Shown piece after piece: positions 35,754 to 46,803 of a stretch of 64,000 nucleotides of DNA (positions within the stretch are counted from its first letter, which is position 1; the number at the start of each line of letters is the position of its first letter). The DNA is taken from positions 1-64,000 of the forward strand of contig MU623361.1 in assembly GCA_025201765.1 (NCBI GenBank), given 5' to 3'. The notes beneath the pieces were generated by a model. The model was not told the origin of the DNA. It did not search any database and saw only the letters and a list, made by a program, of their open reading frames with translations. Source of the DNA: Daldinia sp. FL1419 (taxonomy: Eukaryota > Ascomycota > Sordariomycetes > Xylariales > Hypoxylaceae). Position numbers and translations under genes: made by a program.

Positions 35754-38486
35754 TTACATAGACTCGGCACTGCCTATCGTTGTCTCGGGATTGGTGATGG
35801 CTTCTCCGGTGGTGCAGGATCTGAATAGATCCTTTTCGCCATCATATCTGATATCGGCCCAGCAATCAGGTATCCTTCCGGCCGTGGTGGTTAGAGCCTT
35901 CTCCTCAGCATTGGTCATCTTGTCTAGCCGGATGTGTCGACAAGTTAAGGCAAACCGATGTTTTCCGTGGGGCTCGACAGAATGCTATTCGAGGGAGTCA
36001 GTTAACGATCTAGAAATTTAAAGGAGTTAGTTATACGCACGAGATAAAGCTTTTGGATTTGTTCTCCATGCATAACTAGCATGTCACCATGCCTTAACTC
36101 CACCGACAGGATTGATCGTCTAAGTTTCTTGCCTATGTCTGTCGTATCCCCAATGGTCTTGTTCTTCTTAGGGTAAAATTTCATCACCGAAGGAGAACCA
36201 AGGGAGAGCGACGCAACATTTGGCCCGAGTTCCTTTTCACCATCATCGTGGGCCTAGAATATGATTTAGCATCCCTGTGAAGCAGAAAATCGGATAAACA
36301 CATACACTGATCTTCGACTTCTCGAAATAACCTAGAACCAACTGCTCATTATAAGGCTCGAAATCGCTAGGTATAGCATCTGCGGTCACGGGAACATTCT
36401 TATCCCGTATGAGATTTCCCGAAACCTCAACCGCCGTCTTCCCAGCCCAGGTCAGCCGAAGGAGAGTTTCTAAGATTGGCGCTGGTGCGTCCTCAAAGCC
36501 AGTTGTTGTTTTCACAACCACTCCAAATTTATAAGGAGCGCCCTATAAGGGTATTAGTCATGTAATCATTGTATGATTCAGTCAAACCGCAAGACTTACG
36601 AAATTCCCAGAAAAATGGGATGTTAGCTCTTCGACACGGCAGCCTACATTAATCAGCATAGGTCAATCTAATGGAGTCTCGTGTTTACTTACCCGAATTC
36701 TTCGCTGGTCTTCGCTCTAGCCTTAGGTCCTCCTTTTGCAGGCGAAAATAAAGATCGTCAAGGCCACCTTTTCTTGCGCAGGCCCCCTCTGTTGGCCTAA
36801 TTCTGGTCACAGTTCCGATATATCCCCGGCCCTCATCAGGAAGGAAGAAGGTTTTTACATTTTGCCCTCCTATGATTGACTCATAAGTCCGAGTAGATAT
36901 TAGGCCGCAGCTGGAACCTGTTGCAAAACCTTTCTTCCCTTCGACCTGCTGGTGTTCTCTTTCAATATTTCCTAGCTGTGCCATCTGTATCGGCACAACG
37001 TGAGTGAAGTCGCAACCCTCGTTTTCACAGTACCAGCTATCCCATCTGATTCGGCGACTACAGCATCTACACTTAGGACAAACAATCCCTTGTTTGTATT
37101 CTTTTTCACTGCCGAGTGCGCTAGAATCATTTGATGGGAGTGCGGGGAGCTCAGGGACGAGTTTAGACACGAACGAAGCGCCGGCGTACTTGGTCCTCTC
37201 TCGGAGGAAAGCGTCATTGTACTCTAGCTCGTCAATGTCGAAGGAAGTAGCAAACTGAAAAAAGTCTGCGCATTCCTTGTTGATGCATACCCACCCCTGG
37301 ACGAAGATTTCCTTGGTTGAAGTTCGGCAAGTTGGGCAGATACTCACTGCGCAGGAATATTCGCCGATGTGATATTCCCCTGCGTCATGGGCACTGGAAT
37401 CCTTTGGCGCCCACCAAGACCTGTTCTTCAGGTCGACTTTTTCCAAGCGGACCATGTGAACCGTCACTGGATCGCCCTTACCCCCCTTGGCTTTCTCCTG
37501 CCAAATGTCCGTGACGTAGAAATAATCAAGAACATTATAATAATGAGGAGGCTTTATAGGGAAGTTATTGTTGCGAGCTCCTAAAACTTATTAGAACTTA
37601 TATTAACAGTCAAAGTAAATTATTTATCATAGAACTTACCAGCTATCATTACGAAGGGGTGCTTTGTTTCCCAGGCACGCTTCATAGCCCTATAATTCTT
37701 GCCGTCATTTCCTTGGTCTTCGGTCCTGACCATCTGCCCGGTAGTTGGGTCTAGTACTCGCCCGCCGCCACTATTTCCAACGTTAATTTGTTTTCATCGA
37801 GGGTGAATTAGGTCTTTAGCTCACATTGAAGTAACGATGACTTGACTGGAGAAATAGTCATGTTCGCCTACAATTGCATCAATAAGCATGCCTTGAGGAA
37901 TTAAGTCATTCGTATGCATGCTGCCTTGATGTGCTTTAAAGTACGTTAGAGCATCATTCATAGCTGCTCTCTTTTCAGCCCAAGCGGGAGGTTGACCCTG
38001 GGGTTCCGGCTTATTTATATGAGCGTCCTCGATGTTAAAGCGAGAACCGGCGACAGTTTTGGAACCCGTACTTGTTTTCGCACGTTTTGTTCGACTCCGT
38101 GTCACTTGGGAGGGCTTAATTTGAGAGGGCTTGGAGACACCGTAGGTGCTAGGAATGAGGTCGTCGTCGTCTTCTATTTGATCGTACTTTCGCTTAGGAG
38201 GAGACATGATAGTGCCACGTTCGGCGATGTCTGCGGTGGCGATAACTGTTGCCTGTTCGGCGACGCCCGAAGTATTCATAGCCGCCGGCCGACCAACAAC
38301 TCCTGTATCGTTAATGGTTCCGGCAGCATCCACAACCGACGCCTGACCGTCAACTTCCATACGGCCGACGACTTCCATGCTGTCGGCGATCTCCATATGA
38401 CCAACGACTTCCGTGCTATCGGCGATTGTATCCTCGGCGTCTAGCCACATAGCTTGCGAAATAGTGTTATCGAAGACTCCGGCCAT
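35754..38486 (-). CDS. AlkB-like 2OG-Fe(II) dioxygenase with SRA-like region and zinc clusters
   Basis: Seven exons on the minus strand (38486-37825, 37770-37640, 37580-36693, 36643-36600, 36542-36306, 36253-36041, 35984-35754) give 801 residues. Order: variable N-terminus with diverged EVVGHMEI-type repeats and a basic/acidic nuclear-like segment (PPKRKYDQIEDDDD). A domain at about 185-320 follows (AIVGEHDYFSSQVIVTSIGG, PPHYYNVLDYFYVTDIWQEK) that resembles SRA/YDG folds. Then come two zinc-binding clusters (CPTCRTS, CINKEC; CPKCRCC, CENEGC). Last is a double-stranded beta-helix dioxygenase domain with Fe ligands H656-x-D658 (AHDDGEKELGP) and H726, and the R-x5-R pair R735/R741. AlkB-type enzymes oxidatively remove alkyl groups from nucleic acids using 2-oxoglutarate; the substrate here is unknown. 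All splice junctions restore domain continuity. The family occurs widely in filamentous fungi. Confidence 0.88.
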
Positions 38487-41400
38487 CGTTTCTGAACCTC
38501 TATATAATAGATAACTGTAATAGTATAATAAAAAGTCTTTAAAGCCTCGTGCTTATTGACAGCTTTAGAAGGAAGAAGGTCTTAAGACTATCAGAGGTAT
38601 GCTAGAGAGTATTTGGTTAGGATTAACTTAGTATAAGATATTAGACATATGATAACGTAGTCAAATCATATAGGTGTCATTATGGAATGACAAACTCAAC
38701 CAATATAGATAAAGTTAATAGGCATGCCACGAAGGTGTACTTGTTCAATGGGTTATAACTAGGGGGCCCTTATAGGGGAAGAAGGGACAATACGACCAGC
38801 AGCGAGAAATATGATTGTAGGTATATGTTAGGTATATAAGGCATATTTTTCATGTGAAGGAGGTTCGATTACAGCGTTATAGGTGTGATAACAGCTGTGT
38901 AATCTGGGGTGTATATAATGGACAGAGGGATTAAGGTTTAGGCAAGTCTGAAGGTGATAAGTAGACCCGATAAGGTACCTTTATTAGGTATCGTTTCTAT
39001 CGGAGCCAGCAATCGTGCTTTCCGACCGGAGGAATGAGACGAATAGCCTCTTGCGAAGCATGTGCTTTGAATGGGAAGGGAGTGTAGATAGGGATAAGAC
39101 ATGAAAATATAAAATGTAAGGGGTTAAAGGGGACACGTATAGTATGGGGACTTACAAGTTCTTGTTGAGAGAGACCACAGATTCCACGGACAGCTTCTTT
39201 CTGGCACTATCGAGGAGGTAGTATTAGACTGGATACCTGGCTTGGTGCTGGTATAAGACACGTTGCTGCGAGTAGGATTGCCGGAGACGATTGAAAGATG
39301 TCCTATAAGTCGATATGCTAGAAAGAGTAGAATGGATACGATGATTTTAGGACTGTGGCTATGAGAACAAAAGGCCTCTATTTCCCGGAAGGTTAGATAT
39401 ATATTATCGCGGTCAGACAACGTTTAGCACGCGAGGGTGATGAGACACAACGGTCTCTAGGACAGAAGATAGATTGTCCGATGGATTCGCTCAAAGAGGG
39501 ATAATACCCAGTAGCACCGGAATGAATGATAACCAGGTAGGTTGGGTGTTAGTGGAGGGTGCAGAGTGATCTTTGATACGCGATTTGGAATGATGCTATG
39601 AAGGGAACTGGTATTGAGTAATGGTAATGGTGAAAGTGAAAGTGAAGGTGAAAGTGAAGGGTTGGTTGAAGATGGTGTGTGTGAAGGATTGGATGAAGGT
39701 GGTGAAGGCTGAAGGATGGTGAGAGAAAGTAAAGGAGGAGAAGGTGGTGAAGGTTGGGGGACGTCTGTATTTATGGTTGGGAGGGAAGATCCTGTCTAGG
39801 AATAAGGTAGAGGAAAGATCTATATCGAAGGCAGTAGCGATCCACTTTGGGGGATAACGTGCTATACTCCTGTACCATGAGGAAACATCCACTTATCCGG
39901 AAAGGGCATCTACGTATGAGGTTAATTACCTTATTCTAGAACAAGCAAGTACGAATTGTTGAGTCCCACCAGAAGACAATTATGTTATTGGATGCCCATT
40001 TTTTCGATGAGCAGGTCTAGGCCTATGACCTACATTCAACATGGTCATCAAATTACTATCAGGCCAATGATCAAGCGACCAAACGACGTATTGGCAAGTA
40101 GAGTGGTGATAATAGCAGTATCACCTCTATAGTATACCTGAATACCGTGTAAGTGGCACGACACTTCAGGTTAGTATATACATACCTGCCCAGTATTTAT
40201 AAGGACATATGGTCTAAATAGCGTGACTCTAAGTTTTTCCACACATGATTTATTTCACTGCTTGCTAACCATCTACTGTGACAACAATTACAATGCTAAC
40301 CCAAATAGGATAGCTACTAGCTGAGCTGGATTACCTTACCGCGGGAATAGCAAACAGATTCTCTTTGTATTCATGTTCTAGAAGTGACTGAGATGTCAAA
40401 TATTGCCCGGTATGTTGGATACCCAGTGTGAATGACATGACGTGTATGGATCCTGGCTGCAGAAATTCCGATTTGCAAAGTCCACACATGGCTGTTTGTG
40501 GTCTTAGCAAGCGACACTTATTAGCCATTCTAGATTTTGTTTTTATAATGGGGTTTACTAGTTGCAACTGGATCATGAGGAATATCTGCTAAAGGTCTAT
40601 ATTGAAGAGACAAGGGTAATTCAATAGTAGAGGACTAGAATTATCTTGGATACGGTGTAATTTGCCTCAAAAGGGGTTTTATTATAGCAAACAAGAAACC
40701 TGGATTATACGGGGGTTTTGTTGACGTTGCCGCGACGCGTCAAGTCGCGTGTTAGATGGGTAACGGCGACAGCTGATCGTTGTCGTTATGCAGTCAATGT
40801 CAAAGGGATTTCTAGTGCTTTCTCAAACTGCCATCCACGGAGGATAGGTAAATAAATGCAATTGATTTTATAGAGTATTACTAGAAACTGATGATGTTAT
40901 ATAGTTGGAGATCCTAATTGATGTTCTCAGGAAGTTTATCTAGTATACCTACCTAGGTAGGTAGGTACGTAGTAATTTTGGATAATCAGACCACGTTATA
41001 ACGGTAGTAGATAGTATCTAGGTCATGTAAGTTATAGTACTCATGATAAAATTAGTTTGCCGTACGATATGATATTTTCAGCCTTGCAGGTTGAGAAAGG
41101 AGGCTTAAATTATACGCGGTAAGTGGAGGTGACGTTAAAAATCGAGATATGGGACAGAGTGGCTTACACAATGCGATCAAGATGATCAGTTGTGGCTGAA
41201 TTGATTAGCTTAAAGATAGCATCCAATTGGTCCGTCGCGACCGCTTTTAGGGGCCTGACTGCTTCGGTAAGTTTGTGGATACCTTGTGCTCAACCGACGG
41301 ACTCCGAGGTCCTACATCGGGTAGGTACATCTATGTACATCATCTCAACGGAAGAGCTCCTACTAAAGTTCCATTACAAGATATATTTATGTACCTACCC

Positions 41401-42120
41401 AGCTATGGACCTCCTTACATAGGTATAACTATACCTAACGTAAGAAGCATTGAGAGATTTTATATTACTACTATATGATTAATCTTTGAAAACTTGTATA
41501 CCGACCAACCTATAATATGGTATCGTTTAAAAATAGAAAGATACCAATTGGATATTTGAATGAACGCTTCGAAGATTGAAGTCTCTTGAATTAATGAGGG
41601 TTGCCTAGAAGGTACCTAAAACTTACGTATAATATGGCGTTTGTACATGCATACATCAATCTAGGTTAAGTTAGTGTAGATGAGATTAGGAGATAGGCTG
41701 ACAGGTAGATACATACTAGTAGTAGTGTATTCTTACCCCGGCTATTGACTGGGATCTCTCCACTTCAGTGATACTAAAATCGATTGTGCGGGGGGTGGTC
41801 AACAAGGGGGGGCCTCTTGTAAATGGGGGACCACGGAGTTTAGCTCAACGGGAATAAACAAAGCCAAACTAAAAAGGTCAATCCTTCGGCATCTAAAGTC
41901 GCATCGAGCCGCCGATTGAATCCGCCGATGTTGACCGAGGCTAGCTACCTCGTTCCTTTCTAGACTGCGTCTCTCTTTGTGATATTCTCAAAAAACTAGC
42001 ATCCCCTTTGTTTTGTAAGAAACTGTAAACTCGCAACGTCCCCTTAAAATTGTAATCCCAGTAATCTTCGCTCAACACGTGGAAACAAGTTGAAGCATTC
42101 TAGCGAACGATTGTAGCAAG
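38487..42120. other. 3.6 kb intergenic region with no convincing gene
   Basis: The region holds short frames only. A minus-strand ATG frame at 40331-40576 (81 codons, one CxxC) and one at 39124-39420 (TTG start) show no family resemblance. TACCTACCTAGGTAGG units occur at 40948-40970. A GTGAAA-type minisatellite is listed separately. Confidence 0.5.
39611..39760. repeat. GTGAAAGTGAAGG-type minisatellite
   Basis: Tandem hexamer-like units (GGTGAAAGTGAAAGTGAAGG and variants) pass into looser GGTGGTGAAGG repeats. On the minus strand they would encode Thr-Phe-Thr-Phe runs, which explains the long open frame there; I do not regard that frame as a gene. Confidence 0.8.
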
Positions 42121-44142
42121 ATGGTGTTCACCCCACCGGCTTGGGTGCCTCAATTGCCCTTTGGTATGTTGTCGGTTTCTTATGTTATCTCACAAAGTAG
42201 TAGTAGTACTCACACAGGTTTTCAGATCCTCCCAGTTCGATTCCACTTCATGAGTTCTGGAGCAGTGAGAAGTATGGAAGGCAACCCCTCGCGAGGTCGC
42301 GGAATCCCTACACCTGCGGGATCACGGGGAAAACATACACAACCGCCGAGATGATTGAGCGCTACGAACTTCTGGCTAGATCATTGGCGAAGCATATGGG
42401 CTGGAGACCGAATGAGGAGACGCCTTGGGATAAAGTGGTTGGCGTCTTCTCTTTCAACTCGGTAGGTGGTCTAATGCTTTGCGACGGCGGCGAGACACAA
42501 ATATTGACCAATGTCTTAGATCGATTACATGATGTCCACCTTTGCGGTACATCGCCTTTCTGGTATTGTAACGCCAGCTAATGCTATGTATTCGGCAGCC
42601 GAACTTGAACACCAACTCAAGTCAGCCGGTGTTAAAGCTCTAATCACATGTATTCCCCTCCTAGAAACAGCATTGAAGGCGACGAGAGCATGTGGGATCC
42701 CGGACAACAAAGTATTCATTATGCAATTGCCTGGTCAGTTCGAACCGGTTCCCTTTAAGAGTCTCGATAGCCTCATCGATGAAGGTCGGTCATTAGCGGA
42801 GCTTGAGCCGTTGGTTTGGGTGAAGGGTCAAGGCGCCCGGCAAGTTGCGTATCTGTGCTATTCTAGCGGCACTTCAGGCCTCCCTGTTAGTTTCTCCTCC
42901 TTTCTGTCCGTGAGTCCTCTACTGAACTGCTGGGATAGAAAGCCGTGATGATTGCACACCGGAACGTAATTGCGAATATGATGCAGATTCGATGGATGGA
43001 AGACCCGGGTAGGAGAGCCAAAGGCGTCGAAACTCACGCTCAACTTGGTCTCTTACCATTTAGTCATATCTATGGGCTAGTAGTTGTTGCGCAAGCGGGA
43101 ACATATAGGGGAGATGCTGTAATTGTTCTGCCCAAATTTGAACTGAAAACCTTGCTGGAAACCATCCAGAGGTACAAGATTAATTTTATGCACATCGTAC
43201 GTATCATATGCCCCGCATGATATGGATCGGGTACTAACTATGCTATCAAGGTGCCTCCTATCGTCATCCAAATGTTACGGAATCCAGACTTGTGCGCCAA
43301 ATACGATTTATCTAGTGTTCGGATGGTGTACACGGGAGCTGCACCGCTTGGCGCTGAAACCCACGAGGACATGGTGAAGGCATTTCCATTCTTAAGCGTT
43401 GGCCAGGGCTACGGTATGACAGAGACGAGTACGGTCGTGTCGAGTACGGGTGAGAACGACGTGATGGTTGGAACGTCGGGATCTCTAGCGCCTGCCACCC
43501 GGGCCAAGATAATAGGTGAAGACGGTAAGGAAATTACCGAGTATGGTAAACGCGGTGAACTGTGGGTCCAGTCACCTTCAGTCACATTGGGCTATTTGAA
43601 TAATGAAAAAGCGACTTCTGAGGCTTATGTATGGGATGATGACGGCCGTTGGATACGAACGGGAGATGTTGCGGTGGTTCTCAAGTCGCCAGCCGGGTAT
43701 GAACACTTGGCCGTTGTCGATCGCTTGAAGGAGTTAATTAAGGTGAAGGTAAGACCCGGTATTCTGATTCCTCATTATTTCCAAGTTACTCATGAAACTA
43801 CCTATTTAGGGTCATCAAGTTGCGCCAGCAGAGTTGGAGGCCCACCTTCTTAGCCATCCCGATGTCAACGATTGTACGGTTATCCCAGTCCCGGATGAAG
43901 CATCCGGGGAAGTGCCCAAGGCCTTCGTTGTGAAGTCTGCCTCGGCGGCGTCGAAGCCAGATGAAGTAGTCGCCCGGGAAATCAGCAAGTGGGTTGAGGA
44001 ACATAAGGCTAGGTATAAGTGGCTGAAGGGTGGGGTTGAATTTATCGATGCAATACCCAAGAGTCCTAGTGGAAAGATCTTGAGAAGATTCCTGAAAGAT
44101 AAAGAGAGAGAGAAGAGAAGGGCCAAGGGCGCAAGGCTGTGA
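42121..44142 (+). CDS. acyl-CoA synthetase, 4-coumarate-CoA ligase-like, peroxisomal
   Basis: Six exons, 42121-42163, 42226-42461, 42520-42885, 42939-43196, 43251-43748 and 43810-44142 (introns of 53-62 bp), give 577 residues. It belongs to the ANL superfamily, which activates carboxylic acids with ATP and transfers them to CoA. The AMP-binding P-loop is SSGTSGLPKAVM (about residues 208-219, split by intron 3). Further core motifs are QGYGMTETST, GELWVQSPSVTLGYLNN, RWIRTGDVA and DRLKELIKVKGHQVAPAELE, and the catalytic Lys region is PKSPSGKILRR. The C-terminus is ARL, an acceptable PTS1, so peroxisomal import is likely. Fungal 4CL-like enzymes of this size act on phenylpropanoid, medium-chain or secondary-metabolite acids; the substrate cannot be told. 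One alternative acceptor (CACACAG, 9 bp upstream) exists for exon 2. Confidence 0.93.
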
Positions 44143-44327
44143 GATAATACATGGCGTACTTCCGAAATACAACATGGGCGGTTACTTCACGTTGGACATC
44201 CTTGTCAAATTCATGATAGAAGGAATTTACAGTTTTTTTTATTCATGGTGCTATTTTCATGGCACCCCTGCTAAGAGATTCCTGGCATAGTCGTATCCTA
44301 TGAGCTAATGGAGAGGGGTATTAAGAT

Positions 44328-44837
44328 TTATTTTTTGCCCTTTTGCTTCAAGTATTCTTCCTCTTCCGCTTGCAGATCGGCATCGACCTTTGCACCCTTA
44401 GATGGTTCATTGCCATGTAGTTTAGCCTATAGTGGAGATTAGCGAGCAGTTTCGTAATAGAACAGTTGATCTGACTTACGGGCAATGTCGGATCTTGCTT
44501 GGAGGCCTTGGTCTCTGGGTCGTCTTGCTCTTCACGCTTTAGCTTGCGCTGTAGGATGTTAGTCTTAAGTTCTGTTCCTTCCTATAGGAGCAATTATAGG
44601 TACCTCTTCATTAGCTAGACGGTTGGCGATAGACCGTTCGTCCTCTAAAATAAATGTTAGATATGGTTTCTTATATCTTATGGCGCGAAGGTAAAACATA
44701 CTAGAGTCGTTCGGCTGGTGAGAATGTTCTACACCTTCTTCATATCGGGGACGACCGGGAATCTCTGAGTTCTTCAGGTTCCTTTGGTCGCCGCTCTCAT
44801 AAACGGAGCCTTGGCCAACACTAGAGTATCCGGACAT
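44328..44837 (-). CDS. small conserved charged protein, unknown function
   Basis: Four exons on the minus strand, 44837-44702, 44644-44604, 44548-44480 and 44426-44328 (introns of 53-57 bp), give 114 residues. It starts MSGYSSVGQGSVYESGDQRN and ends in a charged helix-forming tail (DADLQAEEEEYLKQKGKK). The exons are too short for simple ORF calling, but each junction has a good donor and acceptor and the frame stays open throughout. The protein is hydrophilic, rich in Glu, Lys, Asp and Ser, with no signal peptide or membrane segment. I believe similar small proteins exist across filamentous ascomycetes but know no function. Its 3' end converges with the 3' end of the ligase gene, about 185 bp away. 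Confidence 0.75.
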
Positions 44838-44942
44838 GTTGATTATGATGTTGTAATATGGTACGTTAGATATGTGAAAAAATCTATTTGATTAATAGAG
44901 GAGTTTTATGATAAATATCTTTTGAAATCGGATGAATATGAA

Positions 44943-45176
44943 CTACGCAAAACCGAGATTCGGTAGCTTGGATTGAGCTTTTATAATCATCTTCCCCCCC
45001 TCGAGTTTCTTGCTACTATTACCTACGTCATTAGGTGCCAGATCACCCTTATCGATATCGAATATATGAGATTGTTCAGGATGACACAATCCAAAAAGTT
45101 CTACTATGGCGGTGATAAACTTGTCCGTGGAGCGTGGAGAGTCTGCTTGCAGTTTAGAGATGTACACCGACGTCAT
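44943..45176 (-). CDS. unrecognised small ORF, doubtful
   Basis: An ATG-initiated minus-strand frame of 77 codons (MTSVYISKLQADSPRSTDKF at its start, ending in NLGFA). It lies upstream of the small charged-protein gene and divergent from the mitochondrial uS14m gene. No domain, signal or membrane segment is recognised. The short length and its place in a promoter region make a chance frame quite possible. Confidence 0.2.
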   Translation of the reverse strand: MTSVYISKLQADSPRSTDKFITAIVELFGLCHPEQSHIFDIDKGDLAPNDVGNSSKKLEGGKMIIKAQSKLPNLGFA

Positions 45177-45491
45177 AGATGACCCATATCATTTTTCTTT
45201 TAAGGCGATGCGGCTGACGTGACGGGCGTTCTTTAGGTACACAGAGGTACCACTGAATAAAATGGGTCCTCGGAAAGTTTGACCGTCATCTATCCTTACG
45301 TAATTTGTATGTGTGTGAGGTACTTTAGTCTAGCGGTCCAGTGCCAGGTGCAAAGCTGCCTGATCGGACCGCTCACCAACTGATTTGCGCCTTGCGGAAA
45401 CCAATGCGCAAATTGAATAACGACTCCAAAATTTTGTAGGTTCCAGCTCAAGCTACGAAACGAAGGGTCAACTCTCGCCAATACCGTCAAA

Positions 45492-45960
45492 ATGTCCATG
45501 TTCCGGGCCAAAAAGCTTGATATTGGCTGCTTTGTCAATATCAAGACTATTCGAGATCACTCTAAGAGAAAGGCCTACGCCCAATTCGAGCCTGAGAGGT
45601 GCGTCAATAAACAAATAAGACCGTCTGAACGTATATGTGTGTTAATAGAAGTTGTATAATTGAATAGACAAGCTCTGCGATATATCATCCGAAATACAAC
45701 TCTACCTTCTAGGGCCCGAGCCGAAGCTCAGCTGCAATTGACACAGATGCACTGCTATACACGACCGACACAGATCCGTGGACGATGCATATTAGGTGGT
45801 AAGGGGAGAGGTATACTGCGCGACTTCAAGATGTCGAGAGTAAGCTCCTCTCATACGTGTGAATAAGCTTGAAGATGAATCTGATTTCTTTACCTAGTAC
45901 AACTTCAGAATGCAGGCTATAGCAGGAAATATCCCAGGCGTGAAAAAGGCCAGTTGGTAA
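45492..45960 (+). CDS. mrp2: mitochondrial small-subunit ribosomal protein uS14m (Mrp2)
   Basis: Exons 45492-45598, 45668-45839 and 45898-45960 (introns of 69 and 58 bp) give 113 residues. It is an uS14-family protein of the mitochondrial 37S subunit. The conserved features are ALRYIIRNTTLPSRARAEAQ, QLQLTQMHCYTRPTQIRGRC, ILGGKGRGILRDFKMSR and the C-terminal GVKKASW, which is spread over all three exons. The two-residue difference between ATG 45492 (MSMFRAKK) and the next ATG 45498 is not decisive; the first is used because it follows an A-rich context (CAAAATGTC). There is no cleavable presequence beyond a basic N-terminus, as is usual for this protein. Confidence 0.95.
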
Positions 45961-46232
45961 ACCCGGACACGAGCGATGGTAATTGGGATACCTCTATGGC
46001 CGAGCTACATCTTATCCGAGCCTCGTGCTTCCGGCATGATATGTATATCAATATGAATTACAAAGGTCCGGTTGGGTGAACACTGTAATTCTATAGGCCG
46101 GCGGCTACGAATTGCCTACCTAGAGGTAGGTATAGTCAAAGAAGAGGAAAATTCCGTGATCGTGCCTCGGATTCGGGTATTCAAGGTTATTCTATCTTGG
46201 AATTTTACTGAAGAATTCAATTGTAATGTACC

Positions 46233-46270
46233 TAAGTAGGTACACAAGTACCTACTTGTGTACCTACTTA
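46233..46270. repeat. 38 bp hairpin-forming inverted repeat of TAGGTA units
   Basis: Arms of 18 bp (46233-46250 and 46253-46270) are perfect reverse complements around a 2-base CC centre. The arms are built from TAAGTAGGTACACAAGTA, i.e. the TAGGTA repeat vocabulary of the spacers. The surrounding 45961-46803 otherwise contains TAGGTAGG units (46112-46130, 46366-46391) and no supported gene. Confidence 0.85.
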
Positions 46271-46803
46271 CTGCTCAGGACGTCGTTCCTTCCCCTAAGA
46301 ACATAAATGATATCTCAACATTTTAAACGAGGCAAGAGCAGTGCGCACCCTGTTGTGTCGGGTAGTACCTACATAGAGGTAGGTAGGTATTGTACCAGGC
46401 CTGCAGCTTCCCTTAGATGCAAACAGTGCCTAAATTTGAAGAACCATACCCGCACCTTGTTAACTGCCTCGCTACTTCGGTACCTGCTACCTGCCTGGCC
46501 AGGTACACACTTTTAATCGCACCTTAAATTCAGCAGCTAAGTGAAGTTTTCTCTCGTATGCTACTATTAGGCGATAGGGTTGGTGAAATAAACATCTATC
46601 GAACGTGGCACTTCTTTCATATTTGCAATTGGAACTTGTACTAGACCGCTCCAAGGTTTACACCAGACGATATCTATACTAGGCACCTGCTCTGGTTTAC
46701 AACGGATTATCTACTATTCGCCCGCCCAAGAAGCTTCTATATCACCCGCCTAGGCAACCAGACACCTCTACCAACTCCTCCTCTCAAGTTTCGGCGCGCT
46801 GCG

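Noticed and set aside
39596..39892. 98-codon minus-strand frame with a Thr/Phe repeat
   Set aside because: The open frame is produced by the GTGAAA minisatellite; the rest has no domain.
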